The position numbers and the translations under genes are program-made. Positions 34,936 to 43,416 of a stretch of 64,000 bases of DNA are shown one piece after another. Within the stretch, counting starts at the first letter, position 1; every line of letters begins with the position of its first letter. Below the pieces are notes generated by a model. The model was not told where the DNA came from, ran no database searches, and was given only the letters and a program-made list of their open reading frames with translations. Origin of the DNA: Acidiferrum sp963771295. GTDB lineage: Bacteria; Acidobacteriota; Terriglobia; Acidiferrales; UBA7541. The DNA lies in assembly GCA_963771295.1 (NCBI GenBank), contig CAVYTB010000016.1:183924-247923 (forward strand). Reading direction: 5' to 3'.

Positions 34936-34958
34936 CGCGCAGTAGACAGGGAGGAACG

Positions 34959-35633
34959 GTGCGATTCCGCGCGGCCAGCGATCAGGCGCTGCTTGTATAC
35001 CTCGGCGAGGAAATCGGACACCGCACACACCAACGGGTTGTACGGCTGCTGAGACTTTTGCAGCGCGAACCACTGCCTTGGCTGCGTAACTTACAACCCG
35101 CCTATTGCTCGCTGTTGGCCTCGTTTGACGCTTGTGCGGTGGATCACGCCCAAGTGGAAAGCACGCTGCGCGACTACGAAAAGCGGGCTGAAAAGATTGC
35201 ACTGCCCGCGCCCCATCTGGTCGAAATCCCGGTTTGCTACGGCGGCGAATTTGGCCCGGACCTGGAAAAAGTGGCCGCAGCGCGTAAGTTGAAACCGGAC
35301 CGCGTCATCGAATTGCACTCCTCGCAAACCTATCGCGCTTACTTTTTGGGATTTGCGCCCGGCTTTGCTTACCTGGGCGACCTGCCAGATTCGCTGGCCA
35401 CGCCGCGACTTGCGACTCCACGCAAAAAAGTTCCAGCCGGAAGCGTTGGCATTGCCGGAAAGCAAACCGCTGTGTATCCCTTCGCGACTCCCGGTGGATG
35501 GAACTTGCTGGGTCGGACGCCGTTGCGCATGTTTCAGGCCGAGCGTGAGCCCATGGAACTGCTGGACGTAGGAGATGAAGTGCGCTTCCACCCGATCACG
35601 CGTGAAGAATTTGCTGCGCTGGAGAATCGATGA
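34959..35633 (+). CDS. pxpB: 5-oxoprolinase subunit B (KipI-like)
   Basis: 224 residues, GTG start with AGGGAGGA nearby. The allophanate-hydrolase C1 type domain shows F-L-G-F-A-P-G-F-A-Y-L-G-D (about residue 128) and T-P-G-G-W-N-L-L-G-R-T-P (about 180). With PxpC and PxpA it hydrolyses 5-oxoproline (pyroglutamate) to glutamate using ATP, recycling a spontaneous damage product of glutamine. Its stop overlaps the pxpC start (ATGA), so translation is coupled. Confidence 0.93.
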   Translation: MRFRAASDQALLVYLGEEIGHRTHQRVVRLLRLLQREPLPWLRNLQPAYCSLLASFDACAVDHAQVESTLRDYEKRAEKIALPAPHLVEIPVCYGGEFGPDLEKVAAARKLKPDRVIELHSSQTYRAYFLGFAPGFAYLGDLPDSLATPRLATPRKKVPAGSVGIAGKQTAVYPFATPGGWNLLGRTPLRMFQAEREPMELLDVGDEVRFHPITREEFAALENR

Positions 35634-36571
35634 GCACGCTGGTGGTGGAGCATCCGGGTTTGCAGACCAGCGTGCAGGATCTGGGCCGCCCGGGCTATGG
35701 CTCGATGGGCGTATCACCATCGGGCGCGGCCGATCCCGTATCGTTGCGATTGGCGAACCTTCTGGTCGGGAATCCACCGGGGGCAGCAGCGCTCGAGATG
35801 ACTCTGCTCGGCGGAAGCTACGTCTTTCCCGAAGGCGGCGTCGCAGCGTTGGCTGGCGCGGATTTTGGCGCATCGTTGGACGGCCGGCCTCTTGAGACTG
35901 GCGTGCCTTATGCCGTGATGCCCGGAGGGAAATTGCGGCTGGGACAAACGCGCAGCGGGGCGCGGTGCTATCTTTCCGTTGCGGGCGGCGTGCATGTTGC
36001 CGCAGTACTCGGCAGCGCTTCGACACATCTGCTGAGCGGCTTAGGCGGATTCAACGGCCGTGCATTGCAGAAGGGCGACATGCTAGAAATTGGCGCGCCC
36101 ACCAAACGACTGCCACGCAGGAAACTTTCCGCCGAGGCGCGAAAAGCGTTCCAGCAAAAGAAAATACTCCGCGTCACCGAAGGCCCGCAATTCGACTGGT
36201 TTCTGCCCGAAGCCCAACGCTCAATGTTGCACAGCACCTTTCGCGTAACAGAAGAAGCTGATCGCATGGGCTTACGCCTGGAGGGCCCGGCACTGGCGCT
36301 GCGAGCTGCCAAAGAAATGATCAGCGAGGGCGTGTCACTGGGGGCAATGCAAGCGACGCCGTCTGGCCAAGCCATCCTGCTGTTCGTCGAACAGCAAACC
36401 GCGGGCGGCTATCCGAAAATCGCCAACGTGATCGGAGCAGATCTGTTTTGCATCGGTCAACTGCGTCCACGCGACGAAATTCGCTTTGAACGCGTCAGCT
36501 TTTCCGACGCCCGCCAATCGTGGATTGAGCAGCAGCAACGTTTGAATTCCCAGGAGTTTTTGTTCGCATGA
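35630..36571 (+). CDS. pxpC: 5-oxoprolinase subunit C (KipA-like)
   Basis: 313 residues. The allophanate-hydrolase C2 domain begins L-Q-T-S-V-Q-D-L-G-R-P-G-Y-G and later has S-V-A-G-G-V-H-V and E-T-V-x-type elements near G-Y-P-K-I-A-N-V. It is the second half of the PxpBC ATPase/kinase pair that activates 5-oxoproline. Both ends overlap neighbours by four bases (ATGA), a tight three-gene operon. Confidence 0.93.
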   Translation: MSTLVVEHPGLQTSVQDLGRPGYGSMGVSPSGAADPVSLRLANLLVGNPPGAAALEMTLLGGSYVFPEGGVAALAGADFGASLDGRPLETGVPYAVMPGGKLRLGQTRSGARCYLSVAGGVHVAAVLGSASTHLLSGLGGFNGRALQKGDMLEIGAPTKRLPRRKLSAEARKAFQQKKILRVTEGPQFDWFLPEAQRSMLHSTFRVTEEADRMGLRLEGPALALRAAKEMISEGVSLGAMQATPSGQAILLFVEQQTAGGYPKIANVIGADLFCIGQLRPRDEIRFERVSFSDARQSWIEQQQRLNSQEFLFA

Positions 36572-37332
36572 AGCGCATCGATTTGAATTGCGATATGGGC
36601 GAAGTGGCCGAAGCGGTCACGGGCGGCGCGCAGGAAGACTTGTTGCGATACGTGACTTCGGCGAACGTCGCCTGCGGCGGGCACGCCGGCGATGCCGCAA
36701 TGATGCAAACCACTGTCGAACAGTGCTTGCGGTACGGCGTGGCAATTGGCGCGCATCCGGGATACGAGGATCGCGCCAATTTTGGCCGCATTGAACTGAA
36801 ACTGAGCCGCGAAGAAATTGCCACTTCAATCCACAGACAACTTCTGGCGCTGGCCGAAATCACGGATCGTTGCGGAGCCCGAATCTGTCACGTGAAGCCT
36901 CACGGAGCGCTTTACAACCAGGCGGCGCGGGAACGCGAACTGGCCCGAGCAATCGCCGAAGGCGTAGCGCGCCGGAGAAGCAATATGGTGCTGGTGGGGC
37001 TCGCCGGTTCGGTGATGCTGCAGGAATTCAGCGCCGCAGGGTTCACCGTGGCCGCGGAAGCGTTTGCTGACCGCAGGTACGAACCTGACGGCAGCCTTCG
37101 CTCGCGCAAGTTTCAGGACGCAGTGCTGAAGAATCCTGAAGAAGCCGCGGCCCAAGCGATGCAAATTGTGGAACACGGCAGCGTCACAGCAGCGGACGGC
37201 AGCACTGTGCCGCTGCACGCGCAGACCATCTGCATTCATGGCGACACGCCAGGCGCACCGGAAATTGCCGCGGCCGTAAATCGCGGGTTGCGCGCGGCTG
37301 GCGTTGCACTTCAGTCCATCGCCGCAGAGTGA
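36568..37332 (+). CDS. pxpA: 5-oxoprolinase subunit A (LamB/YcsF family)
   Basis: 254 residues. The N-terminus is I-D-L-N-C-D-M-G-E. Family signatures follow: N-V-A-C-G-G-H-A-G-D, H-P-G-Y-E-D-R-A-N-F-G-R and V-K-P-H-G-A-L-Y-N. The order pxpB-pxpC-pxpA with overlaps is one of the standard bacterial forms. The protein completes ring opening of 5-oxoproline. No terminator was recognised after it. Confidence 0.95.
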   Translation: MKRIDLNCDMGEVAEAVTGGAQEDLLRYVTSANVACGGHAGDAAMMQTTVEQCLRYGVAIGAHPGYEDRANFGRIELKLSREEIATSIHRQLLALAEITDRCGARICHVKPHGALYNQAARERELARAIAEGVARRRSNMVLVGLAGSVMLQEFSAAGFTVAAEAFADRRYEPDGSLRSRKFQDAVLKNPEEAAAQAMQIVEHGSVTAADGSTVPLHAQTICIHGDTPGAPEIAAAVNRGLRAAGVALQSIAAE

Positions 37333-37392
37333 TCGCGCGACCGTGTAACCTTACGGCCACCGCGCACTCTAACTGCTGTGAGGCATTCCTCC

Positions 37393-38088
37393 ATGCAAAG
37401 TCCCATCATTGGTCGCGCCATCGCCATTGCCATTATTGTTCTGCTGGTCGGCTGGACTGCTTTCCGTTCGCTCGGTGCACGTCCTGCGGCTGCGCCGTCT
37501 GGGGCGATGCCGGTGCCTGCACTCGACGCGCCACTCGCTCCTGCCGCAGCCCAGCAGACTGCCGTGTTTGCGGGCGGATGTTTCTGGGGCATGCAAGCTG
37601 TCTTCGAGCAACTTCGCGGTGTCAACGAGGTCGTTTCCGGCTATTCGGGCGGATTCCTGAAATCTCCGTCCTACGAAGCCGTCAGCATGGGGTTGACGGG
37701 CCACGCGGAAAGCGTGCAAGTCACCTACGATCCTTCGCAAGTCAGCTACGGACAGCTTCTGATGGTCTATTTTTCCGTGGCCCACGATCCCACGCAGTGG
37801 AATCGCCAAGGACCGGACACTGGTTCGCAATATCGCTCGGCGATTTTCTATACGTCCGATGAGCAGAAGCGAATCGCCGATTCCTACATCGCGCAACTCG
37901 GTGGCGCCCACGTCTACTCGCGGCCCGTCGTCACGAAAGTCGAGAAACTCGACGCCTTCTATCCGGCCGAGGCCTATCACCAGGACTACGTCAAGAATTA
38001 TCCCGACAGCTCCTACGTGGTGATGAACGATCTGCCAAAGCTGGCCCGGTTGCAGCAGGAGTTCCCTAAGCTGTGCCGAGCGACCTAG
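37393..38088 (+). CDS. msrA: Peptide-methionine (S)-S-oxide reductase, membrane anchored or exported
   Basis: 231 residues from the ATG at 37393. The first 25 residues are a signal peptide or anchor (A-I-A-I-A-I-I-V-L-L-V-G-W), followed by a Pro/Ala-rich linker, then MsrA with catalytic Cys in F-A-G-G-C-F-W-G-M. Other MsrA marks are G-Y-S-G-G, Y-D-P-S-Q-V-S-Y, H-D-P-T-Q-W-N-R-Q-G-P-D and Y-H-Q-D-Y. It repairs oxidised methionine, here in the periplasm. No msrB lies beside it. A GTG five codons earlier lacks support. Confidence 0.93.
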   Translation: MQSPIIGRAIAIAIIVLLVGWTAFRSLGARPAAAPSGAMPVPALDAPLAPAAAQQTAVFAGGCFWGMQAVFEQLRGVNEVVSGYSGGFLKSPSYEAVSMGLTGHAESVQVTYDPSQVSYGQLLMVYFSVAHDPTQWNRQGPDTGSQYRSAIFYTSDEQKRIADSYIAQLGGAHVYSRPVVTKVEKLDAFYPAEAYHQDYVKNYPDSSYVVMNDLPKLARLQQEFPKLCRAT

Positions 38089-38232
38089 CTCTTGCGCTAG
38101 CCTTTGTGGGGGCTTTCTGCGGCCGTCTCACCGCTTCCACCCAGCAATTCGCTTGTTTCCAGCATATCTCTGGAGTAGGCTACCGTCCCAGTCTAGTCCG
38201 CCCTGGTAGACGAACCTTTAGGAGGGGCCCCC

Positions 38233-38433
38233 ATGATCATCCCTCGGTTCGATATTTTCCGAGTCGACAAAGACGGTAGCTTGTTTTGGATGGGAACCGC
38301 CGACGATGTCAGCGAAGCGCAGAAATTGGTCACACGACAGCAATCCGGTTCGCGCGACTTCGTTCTGTTTGATTTGAGAACCGGGACCAAGTTGGAGATG
38401 AAGTCCGGAAACGCGCAACAGCTGAACCGCTAG
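38233..38433 (+). CDS. Small hypothetical protein, paralogue of the one at 42369
   Basis: 66 residues with an AGGAGGGG ribosome site seven bases upstream. It has the pattern F-D-I-F-R-V, then S-L-F-W-M-G-T-A, then F-V-L-F-D-L-R-T-G-T-K-L. The same pattern occurs in the 72-residue protein at 42369-42587, so the two form a small family in this genome. Predicted as a single alpha/beta domain, cytoplasmic. Function unknown. Confidence 0.75.
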   Translation: MIIPRFDIFRVDKDGSLFWMGTADDVSEAQKLVTRQQSGSRDFVLFDLRTGTKLEMKSGNAQQLNR

Positions 38434-38824
38434 CCCAGAGCCCTGCATTTCTCTCGATAGCGTTCAACATCTAGAGGTCCATCATCCACCTATGAGCGCC
38501 TCTGTTCGCCTGAAGCGAAAACATCTCACCAAGACGCAGTTGCTGTCCGTCGCTCCCCACATGCGGCGTGGCGCCCGGGATGCTTTGCCTATTGTATTCA
38601 GGTGAGTCGCGCGTAAATACTCACGTAGACCGCAAGCTTTGCGCCCTAGCCATCCTTGAACGCAGGTCCAGCAGCGCCAGTCGAGCGCGTGTGTAACACC
38701 GCCTGCCCTTAACGTCCTGACTGAGGTGACTCGCCATCTGTACTTTATTACGAAAAGTACTTGACAATACGAAGCACTCTGCTATCCTCGCAATATCGGC
38801 ACCCATCGTCCCGGACTCGCATCG
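38434..38824. other. Intergenic stretch with PadR-like palindromes and a promoter
   Basis: No supported gene in these 391 bases; a 37-codon frame at 38492 has no ribosome site. The right end holds GTACTTT-attacga-AAAGTAC (38740-38760), a perfect 7-bp inverted repeat. Directly beside it is TTGACA (38761-38766), 16-base spacer, TATCCT (38783-38788). A second, overlapping pair AGTACTT/AAGCACT brackets the TTGACA. Confidence 0.5.
38740..38788 (+). promoter_or_regulatory. Promoter with overlapping palindromic operators
   Basis: Sigma-70 promoter for the membrane protein at 38825, with two inverted repeats built on GTACTT/AAGTAC. One ends at the -35 box and the other spans it. AGTACTT-type palindromes are what I would expect for acidobacterial PadR repressors, but the regulator is not encoded next to it. 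Confidence 0.5.
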
Positions 38825-39373
38825 ATGAACCTCGAAGACTTCACCCTGAAGCTGCTGCACTGGCGCTGGAAGTATCTGCTGCCAGCGATCCTCTTCGCCG
38901 CCGCTTTTTATACTGTGGACGCGTGGGTATGGTTTCTTCCGATTCTTTCGGTGTTTGTTCTTCTGTTGAGCTTGCCGTGCTTCCTGATCGCCGCGATTGT
39001 CAGCTTGTTCCGCCGACGCCGAGCTTCAGCGTTCAAGGTAATGGCGTCGATTGGAGTTTTATTTCTCGGTATCGTCGCCGTGGGGATTACCAATCATATT
39101 CGCAACAATCTGACGGAAGGCCGGGCCGTCAAGCTGGGCGAAGCATGCATCGCATATAACGCCAAATACCATCGCTACCCGGAACATTTGGAGGACATGG
39201 TGCCGGAGTTCGTATCCTCCGTGCCATCCGCAAGGATCGGATTCCTTGGGAAGGATGATTTTTACTACGCTCCGCACGAAACGTACGAACCTTTTCTGTA
39301 CTATGAGTGCCTGCCGTCGTTTGGCCACTGCTACTACTATGTGGAATCGCGTTGCTGGAGATTTCTGGACTGA
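38825..39373 (+). CDS. Hypothetical membrane protein with pseudopilin-like segment
   Basis: 182 residues. Three hydrophobic segments lie at about 18-33, 38-60 and 72-88. The remainder (about 90-182) resembles the post-helix part of type II secretion pseudopilins: a helix I-T-N-H-I-R-N-N-L-T-E-G-R-A-V-K-L-G-E-A, then A-Y-N-A-K-Y-H-R-Y-P-E-H-L-E-D-M-V-P. No prepilin cleavage site is visible. The ATG lacks a clear ribosome site. Function unknown; transcription may be repressed through the upstream palindromes. Confidence 0.65.
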   Translation: MNLEDFTLKLLHWRWKYLLPAILFAAAFYTVDAWVWFLPILSVFVLLLSLPCFLIAAIVSLFRRRRASAFKVMASIGVLFLGIVAVGITNHIRNNLTEGRAVKLGEACIAYNAKYHRYPEHLEDMVPEFVSSVPSARIGFLGKDDFYYAPHETYEPFLYYECLPSFGHCYYYVESRCWRFLD

Positions 39374-39429
39374 GCCGCAATCATTCAACTGGCGAAAGCT
39401 CGATTGCCTGCAGGGCAAGCAGGCGATCG

Positions 39430-40755
39430 CTAGAACTCGGTAAAATCCCTCATCGAGTCCATGTGAGCGGTAACTTTCCTCTGCAGAAAGTGGAGATTCC
39501 AACTGGCGAAGTGCGCTTGTTTGTAAGGCACCGGGAGGCGCCGAATTGCGGAACCATGGGTATAAAAGTCGTGGCGAATTTTCATGATGCGGCGGACAAG
39601 TTCGTCGGGAGAAAAGCGCAGCGGCTTGAAATGGCAAGACAGCCCTGGCCAGCGCTCCATGTTGGACTCGTCGATCAGCCGCCCTTCGTCCTTGAATTTC
39701 TGGTGAAGGGCGGTGCCGCGCAGGGGGACCAATATATTGAAATAGGCAGTCTGGGCTTTGTATTCATGCAGCAGACGGAGAGTGGCGTCAAATACCGTCT
39801 CATCGTCGGCATCGGAACCAAAAACGAAGTTGAGTGAATAGCTGATGTCGCGCTTGGTCAGATTGTTGATCAAGTGGCCGTATTCGGAGGCTTTGTTGAA
39901 GCTCTTGTGCATCGTTGCAAGGGTGCGCTGATTGATACTCTCGATGCCCATGTTGACGTGCAGCAGCCCAGACTTCGCGGCCAGGTCCATAAATTTTTCG
40001 TCCAGGCAATAGTGCGCCGAGAAAAGCGTGGACCAGCGGATTTTCAGTGGCACCAGCGCTTCCATAAGTTCCATCGCACGATCGACGTTGCCGGCAAACT
40101 GGCTGGCCGCGAAAAATATGTGTTTGCTGCCGCACCGATTGATGTCCTCAACTACCTCGGCCGCCGGCCGGTATCGGTAACCATAATCGCCGTTCAGCCG
40201 GCGTTCGGCGCAGAAGTCGCAAACGTACGGACAGCCACGGGAGTACTGGATGACATACGGCCGGTAGAAGACATATTTCTTCGGGTTCAGCAGGTCCCAG
40301 CGCGGCGTTGGCATTCCCGCCAAACTCGCCACCGTGTCTCTGCGGTAGAACTTCTTGAGTGTGCCGGCCGCGGCATCCTCGAGCATTTTGGGGAAAATTT
40401 CCTCAGCCTCGCCGATACAGACGGCATCGGCGTGTTCCGCAACCTCGTCAGCGTAGAACGTGGCGTGGGGACCACCCATGAGGACGGGGATTCCGCGTTG
40501 CCTGAACTTGGCAGCGATCTCGTAACCGCGCAGCGATGTAACGGTCCTGATGGTAATGGCGACGACGTCGACGTCGGCGTTGAAATCAATGTCTTCCGTC
40601 GCGTCGTCGACTAAAGTGATCTTCCAATCTTGCGGCGCGAGCGCAGCAAGGTAAGGAATGACCGCACCCACCAGCTTTCGCTTCCTTAATTTGTAGGGTT
40701 CGAGCAGGCCTCGAAAGCGATAACCCGTGGCCTGCGTGATCAGAAGTTTCGGCAT
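39430..40755 (-). CDS. B12-binding radical SAM enzyme
   Basis: 441 residues. An N-terminal cobalamin-binding-like domain (about 1-140, with V-L-M-G-G-P-H-A-T and A-V-C-I-G-E-A-E-E-I-F) is followed by the radical SAM barrel with the [4Fe-4S] site C-P-Y-V-C-D-F-C near residue 190. Later come G-I-E-S-I-N-Q-R-T-L and a C-terminal region with Y-K-Q-A-H-F-A-S. This layout is that of BchE/methyltransferase-like enzymes that act at unreactive carbons of lipids, bacteriochlorophyll precursors or hopanoids. The substrate is unknown. The frame continues to a GTG at 40812; the ATG at 40755 gives the usual family start. Confidence 0.88.
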   Translation of the reverse strand: MPKLLITQATGYRFRGLLEPYKLRKRKLVGAVIPYLAALAPQDWKITLVDDATEDIDFNADVDVVAITIRTVTSLRGYEIAAKFRQRGIPVLMGGPHATFYADEVAEHADAVCIGEAEEIFPKMLEDAAAGTLKKFYRRDTVASLAGMPTPRWDLLNPKKYVFYRPYVIQYSRGCPYVCDFCAERRLNGDYGYRYRPAAEVVEDINRCGSKHIFFAASQFAGNVDRAMELMEALVPLKIRWSTLFSAHYCLDEKFMDLAAKSGLLHVNMGIESINQRTLATMHKSFNKASEYGHLINNLTKRDISYSLNFVFGSDADDETVFDATLRLLHEYKAQTAYFNILVPLRGTALHQKFKDEGRLIDESNMERWPGLSCHFKPLRFSPDELVRRIMKIRHDFYTHGSAIRRLPVPYKQAHFASWNLHFLQRKVTAHMDSMRDFTEF

Positions 40756-40880
40756 TATATGAGGTTTTAGTCTATGCCGATGGACCGAACTTGCGTCTGT
40801 GAGGGAAATCACATGGTCTTGTTCGCATGAACCTGCTTTAAGAGGGCGAGCCGCAAGCTGCGCGTGGCAATTTCGCTGTT

Positions 40881-41471
40881 CTATTTCTTGACCGTGACGT
40901 CCACCTCACCCGACTCTTCCTTCACCTTGGCCGTGCCGCAGGTGGTTGGCTTGCCACTGGCATTGAAACGGCAACCGAACAGCCCATCTTTTTTTTCGCC
41001 GCATTGTCCGGCCTTCACGGCAACAACGAACCATCCCGAACCCGAGGGATTTCCGGCGGGATTGCCCTGGGTGTAGATTCCCATGAGCACGTCGCCATAT
41101 TGCGAGCTCCCGTCGGCACACTGGTAATTGTCTTGTTTGTAGGTGTAGAGGATTCCGCGTTTCTTATCGAGCAGAAATTGCGTGTCTTCCTCCACTCCAT
41201 CGCCGTCGACGTCCACCAGGTCTGTCCAGTAGGCCGACGGTGCGGAAGCTTTCACCGACGCCGCACCCACTCCAATGGTCGTTTTTTGAGTTTGATTTTT
41301 TGCCGCTGGACTTGGTGCGGGGTTTGCCGCCTTGGCCGCCACCACCGGACCCACATTCACCGTTGCTGTTGGTACCGGCATCGGCCCCGGCGGCAGTCCT
41401 TGCGCAGAAGCCGCTGCTGCCACGCCCGCTGCAGCCATCACCACGCCCACCCACATCAGTTCCCTTCTCAT
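40881..41471 (-). CDS. Secreted hypothetical protein with EF-hand-like loop
   Basis: 196 residues. The ATG has AGGAGGAG upstream. A signal peptide covers about 1-24 (ending S-A-Q-G), then a long Pro/Ala/Val/Thr-rich linker to about residue 75. A calcium-loop-like D-V-D-G-D-G-V-E-E-D lies near 88. Four Cys in the C-terminal half (Q-C-A-D, Q-C-G-E, G-C-R-F, T-C-G-T) could form two disulphides. Function unknown; likely periplasmic or surface. Divergent from the SnoaL-like gene. Confidence 0.75.
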   Translation of the reverse strand: MRRELMWVGVVMAAAGVAAAASAQGLPPGPMPVPTATVNVGPVVAAKAANPAPSPAAKNQTQKTTIGVGAASVKASAPSAYWTDLVDVDGDGVEEDTQFLLDKKRGILYTYKQDNYQCADGSSQYGDVLMGIYTQGNPAGNPSGSGWFVVAVKAGQCGEKKDGLFGCRFNASGKPTTCGTAKVKEESGEVDVTVKK

Positions 41472-41600
41472 CTCGCTCCTCCTGTTCGGTTCACTTTACA
41501 CCGAAAGAGTATAGGCTTGATTGAGAATCGATGCGCGTTGTTCGCTTCGCAGGATGCGGTGTAGACTGGCGGCATTCCGGGGGAAATTCAGGAGGAACAC

Positions 41601-42089
41601 ATGAGAAGACTGGCCGTTGTGGCCATTGCCGCTGTGGTGCTTTCCGTGGCGGCGATGACAACGTGGAAGTCAGGCTTGGCGGCAGTGACGGCGGAAAAGG
41701 CGTCGGCGGAAACGCTGAAGCAGATTGAAGGCGAGTTCATGAAAGCGGCACAGGAGCGGGGCGCGGAGGGATACATGTCGTACTACGCGGAGGACGCGGT
41801 GGAATTACCGGACGGCGCGCCGGCGATTGTTGGCAAAACAAACATCGCGAAGGGAATGGGATTTCTGGACGACAAGAGCAACCGGCTGACGTGGTCTGCG
41901 GTGGGTGCGGACATTGCGAGTTCCGGGGAGCTGGGCTATACGTGGGGCAACTATGAATTTTTGAGCAAGGATAAAGACGGGAATCAGCACGTGGAGCGCG
42001 GAAAATACACGACGGTATGGAAAAAGCAGGCGAATGGCAGTTGGAAAGTTGCGTTGGATATGGGGAATAAGAATGGGATGACGACGTAA
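41601..42089 (+). CDS. Exported SnoaL/DUF4440-like protein
   Basis: 162 residues, strong AGGAGGAA ribosome site. A signal sequence lies at about 1-28. The rest follows the NTF2-like fold: helix L-K-Q-I-E-G-E-F-M-K-A-A-Q, Y-M-S-Y-Y-A-E-D-A-V-E-L-P, and the C-terminal sheet G-K-Y-T-T-V-W-K-K-Q-A-N-G-S-W-K. Members bind or convert small molecules, but many have no known activity. Confidence 0.82.
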   Translation: MRRLAVVAIAAVVLSVAAMTTWKSGLAAVTAEKASAETLKQIEGEFMKAAQERGAEGYMSYYAEDAVELPDGAPAIVGKTNIAKGMGFLDDKSNRLTWSAVGADIASSGELGYTWGNYEFLSKDKDGNQHVERGKYTTVWKKQANGSWKVALDMGNKNGMTT

Positions 42090-42125
42090 AGAGGTAAGGA
42101 GAAGAATCAGAGAACCTGGAGGTTG

Positions 42126-42359
42126 CTATTCGTAATCGGGAGATTCGAGGCGGTCGCGCTTCATGATGCGGATGATTGACAGGGCGTCTTGAAGAGCGAT
42201 CTTTTCGTCGCGACTGTCATTGCCGTGGTCGAGTTGCTGCAGGCGGCCGAAGAGCAAGGTTTTGACTTCTCGAATTTTTTCTTCCAGTTTTAGGGGATCG
42301 AATTCAAGAATGAGGTCCTGCAGCGGGGCTTGCCATTCTGGAAATCTTAACTCGGTCAT
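42126..42359 (-). CDS. Small hypothetical protein, third gene of a tiny-protein operon
   Basis: 77 residues, mostly helical and charged (P-L-K-L-E-E-K-I-R-E-V-K-T-L-L-F-G-R-L-Q-Q-L, split by register), ending E-S-P-D-Y-E. It looks like a soluble helical hairpin. It begins nine bases after the stop of the 72-residue gene, so the two are cotranscribed. Function unknown. Confidence 0.65.
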   Translation of the reverse strand: MTELRFPEWQAPLQDLILEFDPLKLEEKIREVKTLLFGRLQQLDHGNDSRDEKIALQDALSIIRIMKRDRLESPDYE

Positions 42360-42368
42360 GTGGGGCGG

Positions 42369-42587
42369 TTATCCCTGAGCGTCGGCGAGCTGCATGTCGC
42401 CACCTGCGCGGTGAAGTTCGATGACCAGCTTTGCTCCGGTCTTCTGGTCGAAGAGCAGATACTTGCCGGGAGCACGCGCGGCGATTTGCCGAAGATGCTC
42501 TTTGGCATCCTCGACGGTGGCTGCGGAGCCAATCCAAAGAACGCCGCTGTCTTCCACTTGAAAAATATCGAACGCGGGACTAGCCAT
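42369..42587 (-). CDS. Small hypothetical protein, paralogue of the one at 38233
   Basis: 72 residues from the ATG at 42587, which has GAGG nearby; the frame starts seven codons earlier. It shares with the 38233 protein the pattern F-D-I-F-Q-V, G-V-L-W-I-G-S-A, V-E-D-A-K and Y-L-L-F-D-Q-K-T-G-A-K-L. Middle gene of a three-gene operon. Likely a small cytoplasmic domain; function unknown. Confidence 0.72.
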   Translation of the reverse strand: MASPAFDIFQVEDSGVLWIGSAATVEDAKEHLRQIAARAPGKYLLFDQKTGAKLVIELHRAGGDMQLADAQG

Positions 42588-42604
42588 CTTAAGCCTCGTT
42601 TCAG

Positions 42605-42766
42605 TCACTCACGCACCACAACTTCTTCTACCGGGACCTCTTCCGACAGTTTCTTTCTGGAAAGTTGCGCGCGTTCCGCAGCTTTCTTGCGCCGCAATTC
42701 ATGGGCAAGGACCTTCTTGGCAACCGTGAGCGGAACCTGGGCGAAATGTACTTTAGGCCTGAGCAT
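42605..42766 (-). CDS. 53-residue basic protein, first gene of the tiny-protein operon
   Basis: A short gene with a strong ribosome site (GGAGGA six bases before the ATG). The protein is basic in the centre (H-E-L-R-R-K-K-A-A-E-R-A-Q-L-S-R-K-K) and acidic at the end (E-E-V-P-V-E-E-V-V-V-R-E), likely one long helix. It lies 17 bases before the 72-residue gene. A longer frame on the same strand in another register has no ribosome site. Function unknown; RNA or protein binding is possible. Confidence 0.6.
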   Translation of the reverse strand: MLRPKVHFAQVPLTVAKKVLAHELRRKKAAERAQLSRKKLSEEVPVEEVVVRE

Positions 42767-43012
42767 TGCAATTCCTCCAACACAACGACGCTAACAGGGT
42801 CGCAGCGATACGGGCTAAATCTTTTATAAAGCGAACTTTCCTTTAGTCGACCCGAAGCGGTGCGGTTAGGGAAGCGCCCCGCCGAATAGCGACCCAATGG
42901 AAGCGCTTCACGCAGGGGGAGTACGTCCCGAATATTTTACTTGCACTGCCGAGTGCGTTTGGATACGATAAGGTCACGTTAGTTTAACGTCGCTTACGAT
43001 TCTGGGGGGGGC

Positions 43013-43297
43013 ATGGGAAAAGCTCATAGCAAGAAGGCGCCAATGCATTTCAAGACCATGGTGCAAGCGGATGTGCCGCAAGGGCGCAACGGCAAGCACA
43101 AACTGATTGTCACCACGATTCTGAACGACCTGGGTAATTTGCAGGATGGAGCGGCGATCAAAGTTCCCCTGACGGAACTTGCGCAATCCAAAGAGAGGGT
43201 GCGGTCAGCGCTGAATCGCGCGACGCGGAAAGCGGGTCGCAGGGTGGCGACGGCAAGCGACGCCGACTTTCTATATATATGGAACCAGGGCGAGTAG
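43013..43297 (+). CDS. Small basic hypothetical protein
   Basis: 94 residues with a G-rich ribosome site (GGGGGGG) directly before the ATG. The N-terminus is basic (M-G-K-A-H-S-K-K-A-P-M-H-F-K-T), then I-V-T-T-I-L-N-D-L and a helix with E-R-V-R-S-A-L-N-R-A-T-R-K-A-G-R-R. It ends F-L-Y-I-W-N-Q-G-E. The charge suggests nucleic-acid contact. No domain recognised. Confidence 0.65.
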   Translation: MGKAHSKKAPMHFKTMVQADVPQGRNGKHKLIVTTILNDLGNLQDGAAIKVPLTELAQSKERVRSALNRATRKAGRRVATASDADFLYIWNQGE

Positions 43298-43416
43298 CGA
43301 GCATTGCGGCATCCAGCCATTTTGGAATCGCGCGTGACGGCGGGCCGGGGTTGCACATTCGCGCGGCGTCGTTAACAATCTATGCGTAATACCAATCCCG
43401 CAATTCAGAGCCCCGA

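Noticed and set aside
38492..38605. 37-codon frame in the intergenic region
   Set aside because: No ribosome site and no conserved feature.
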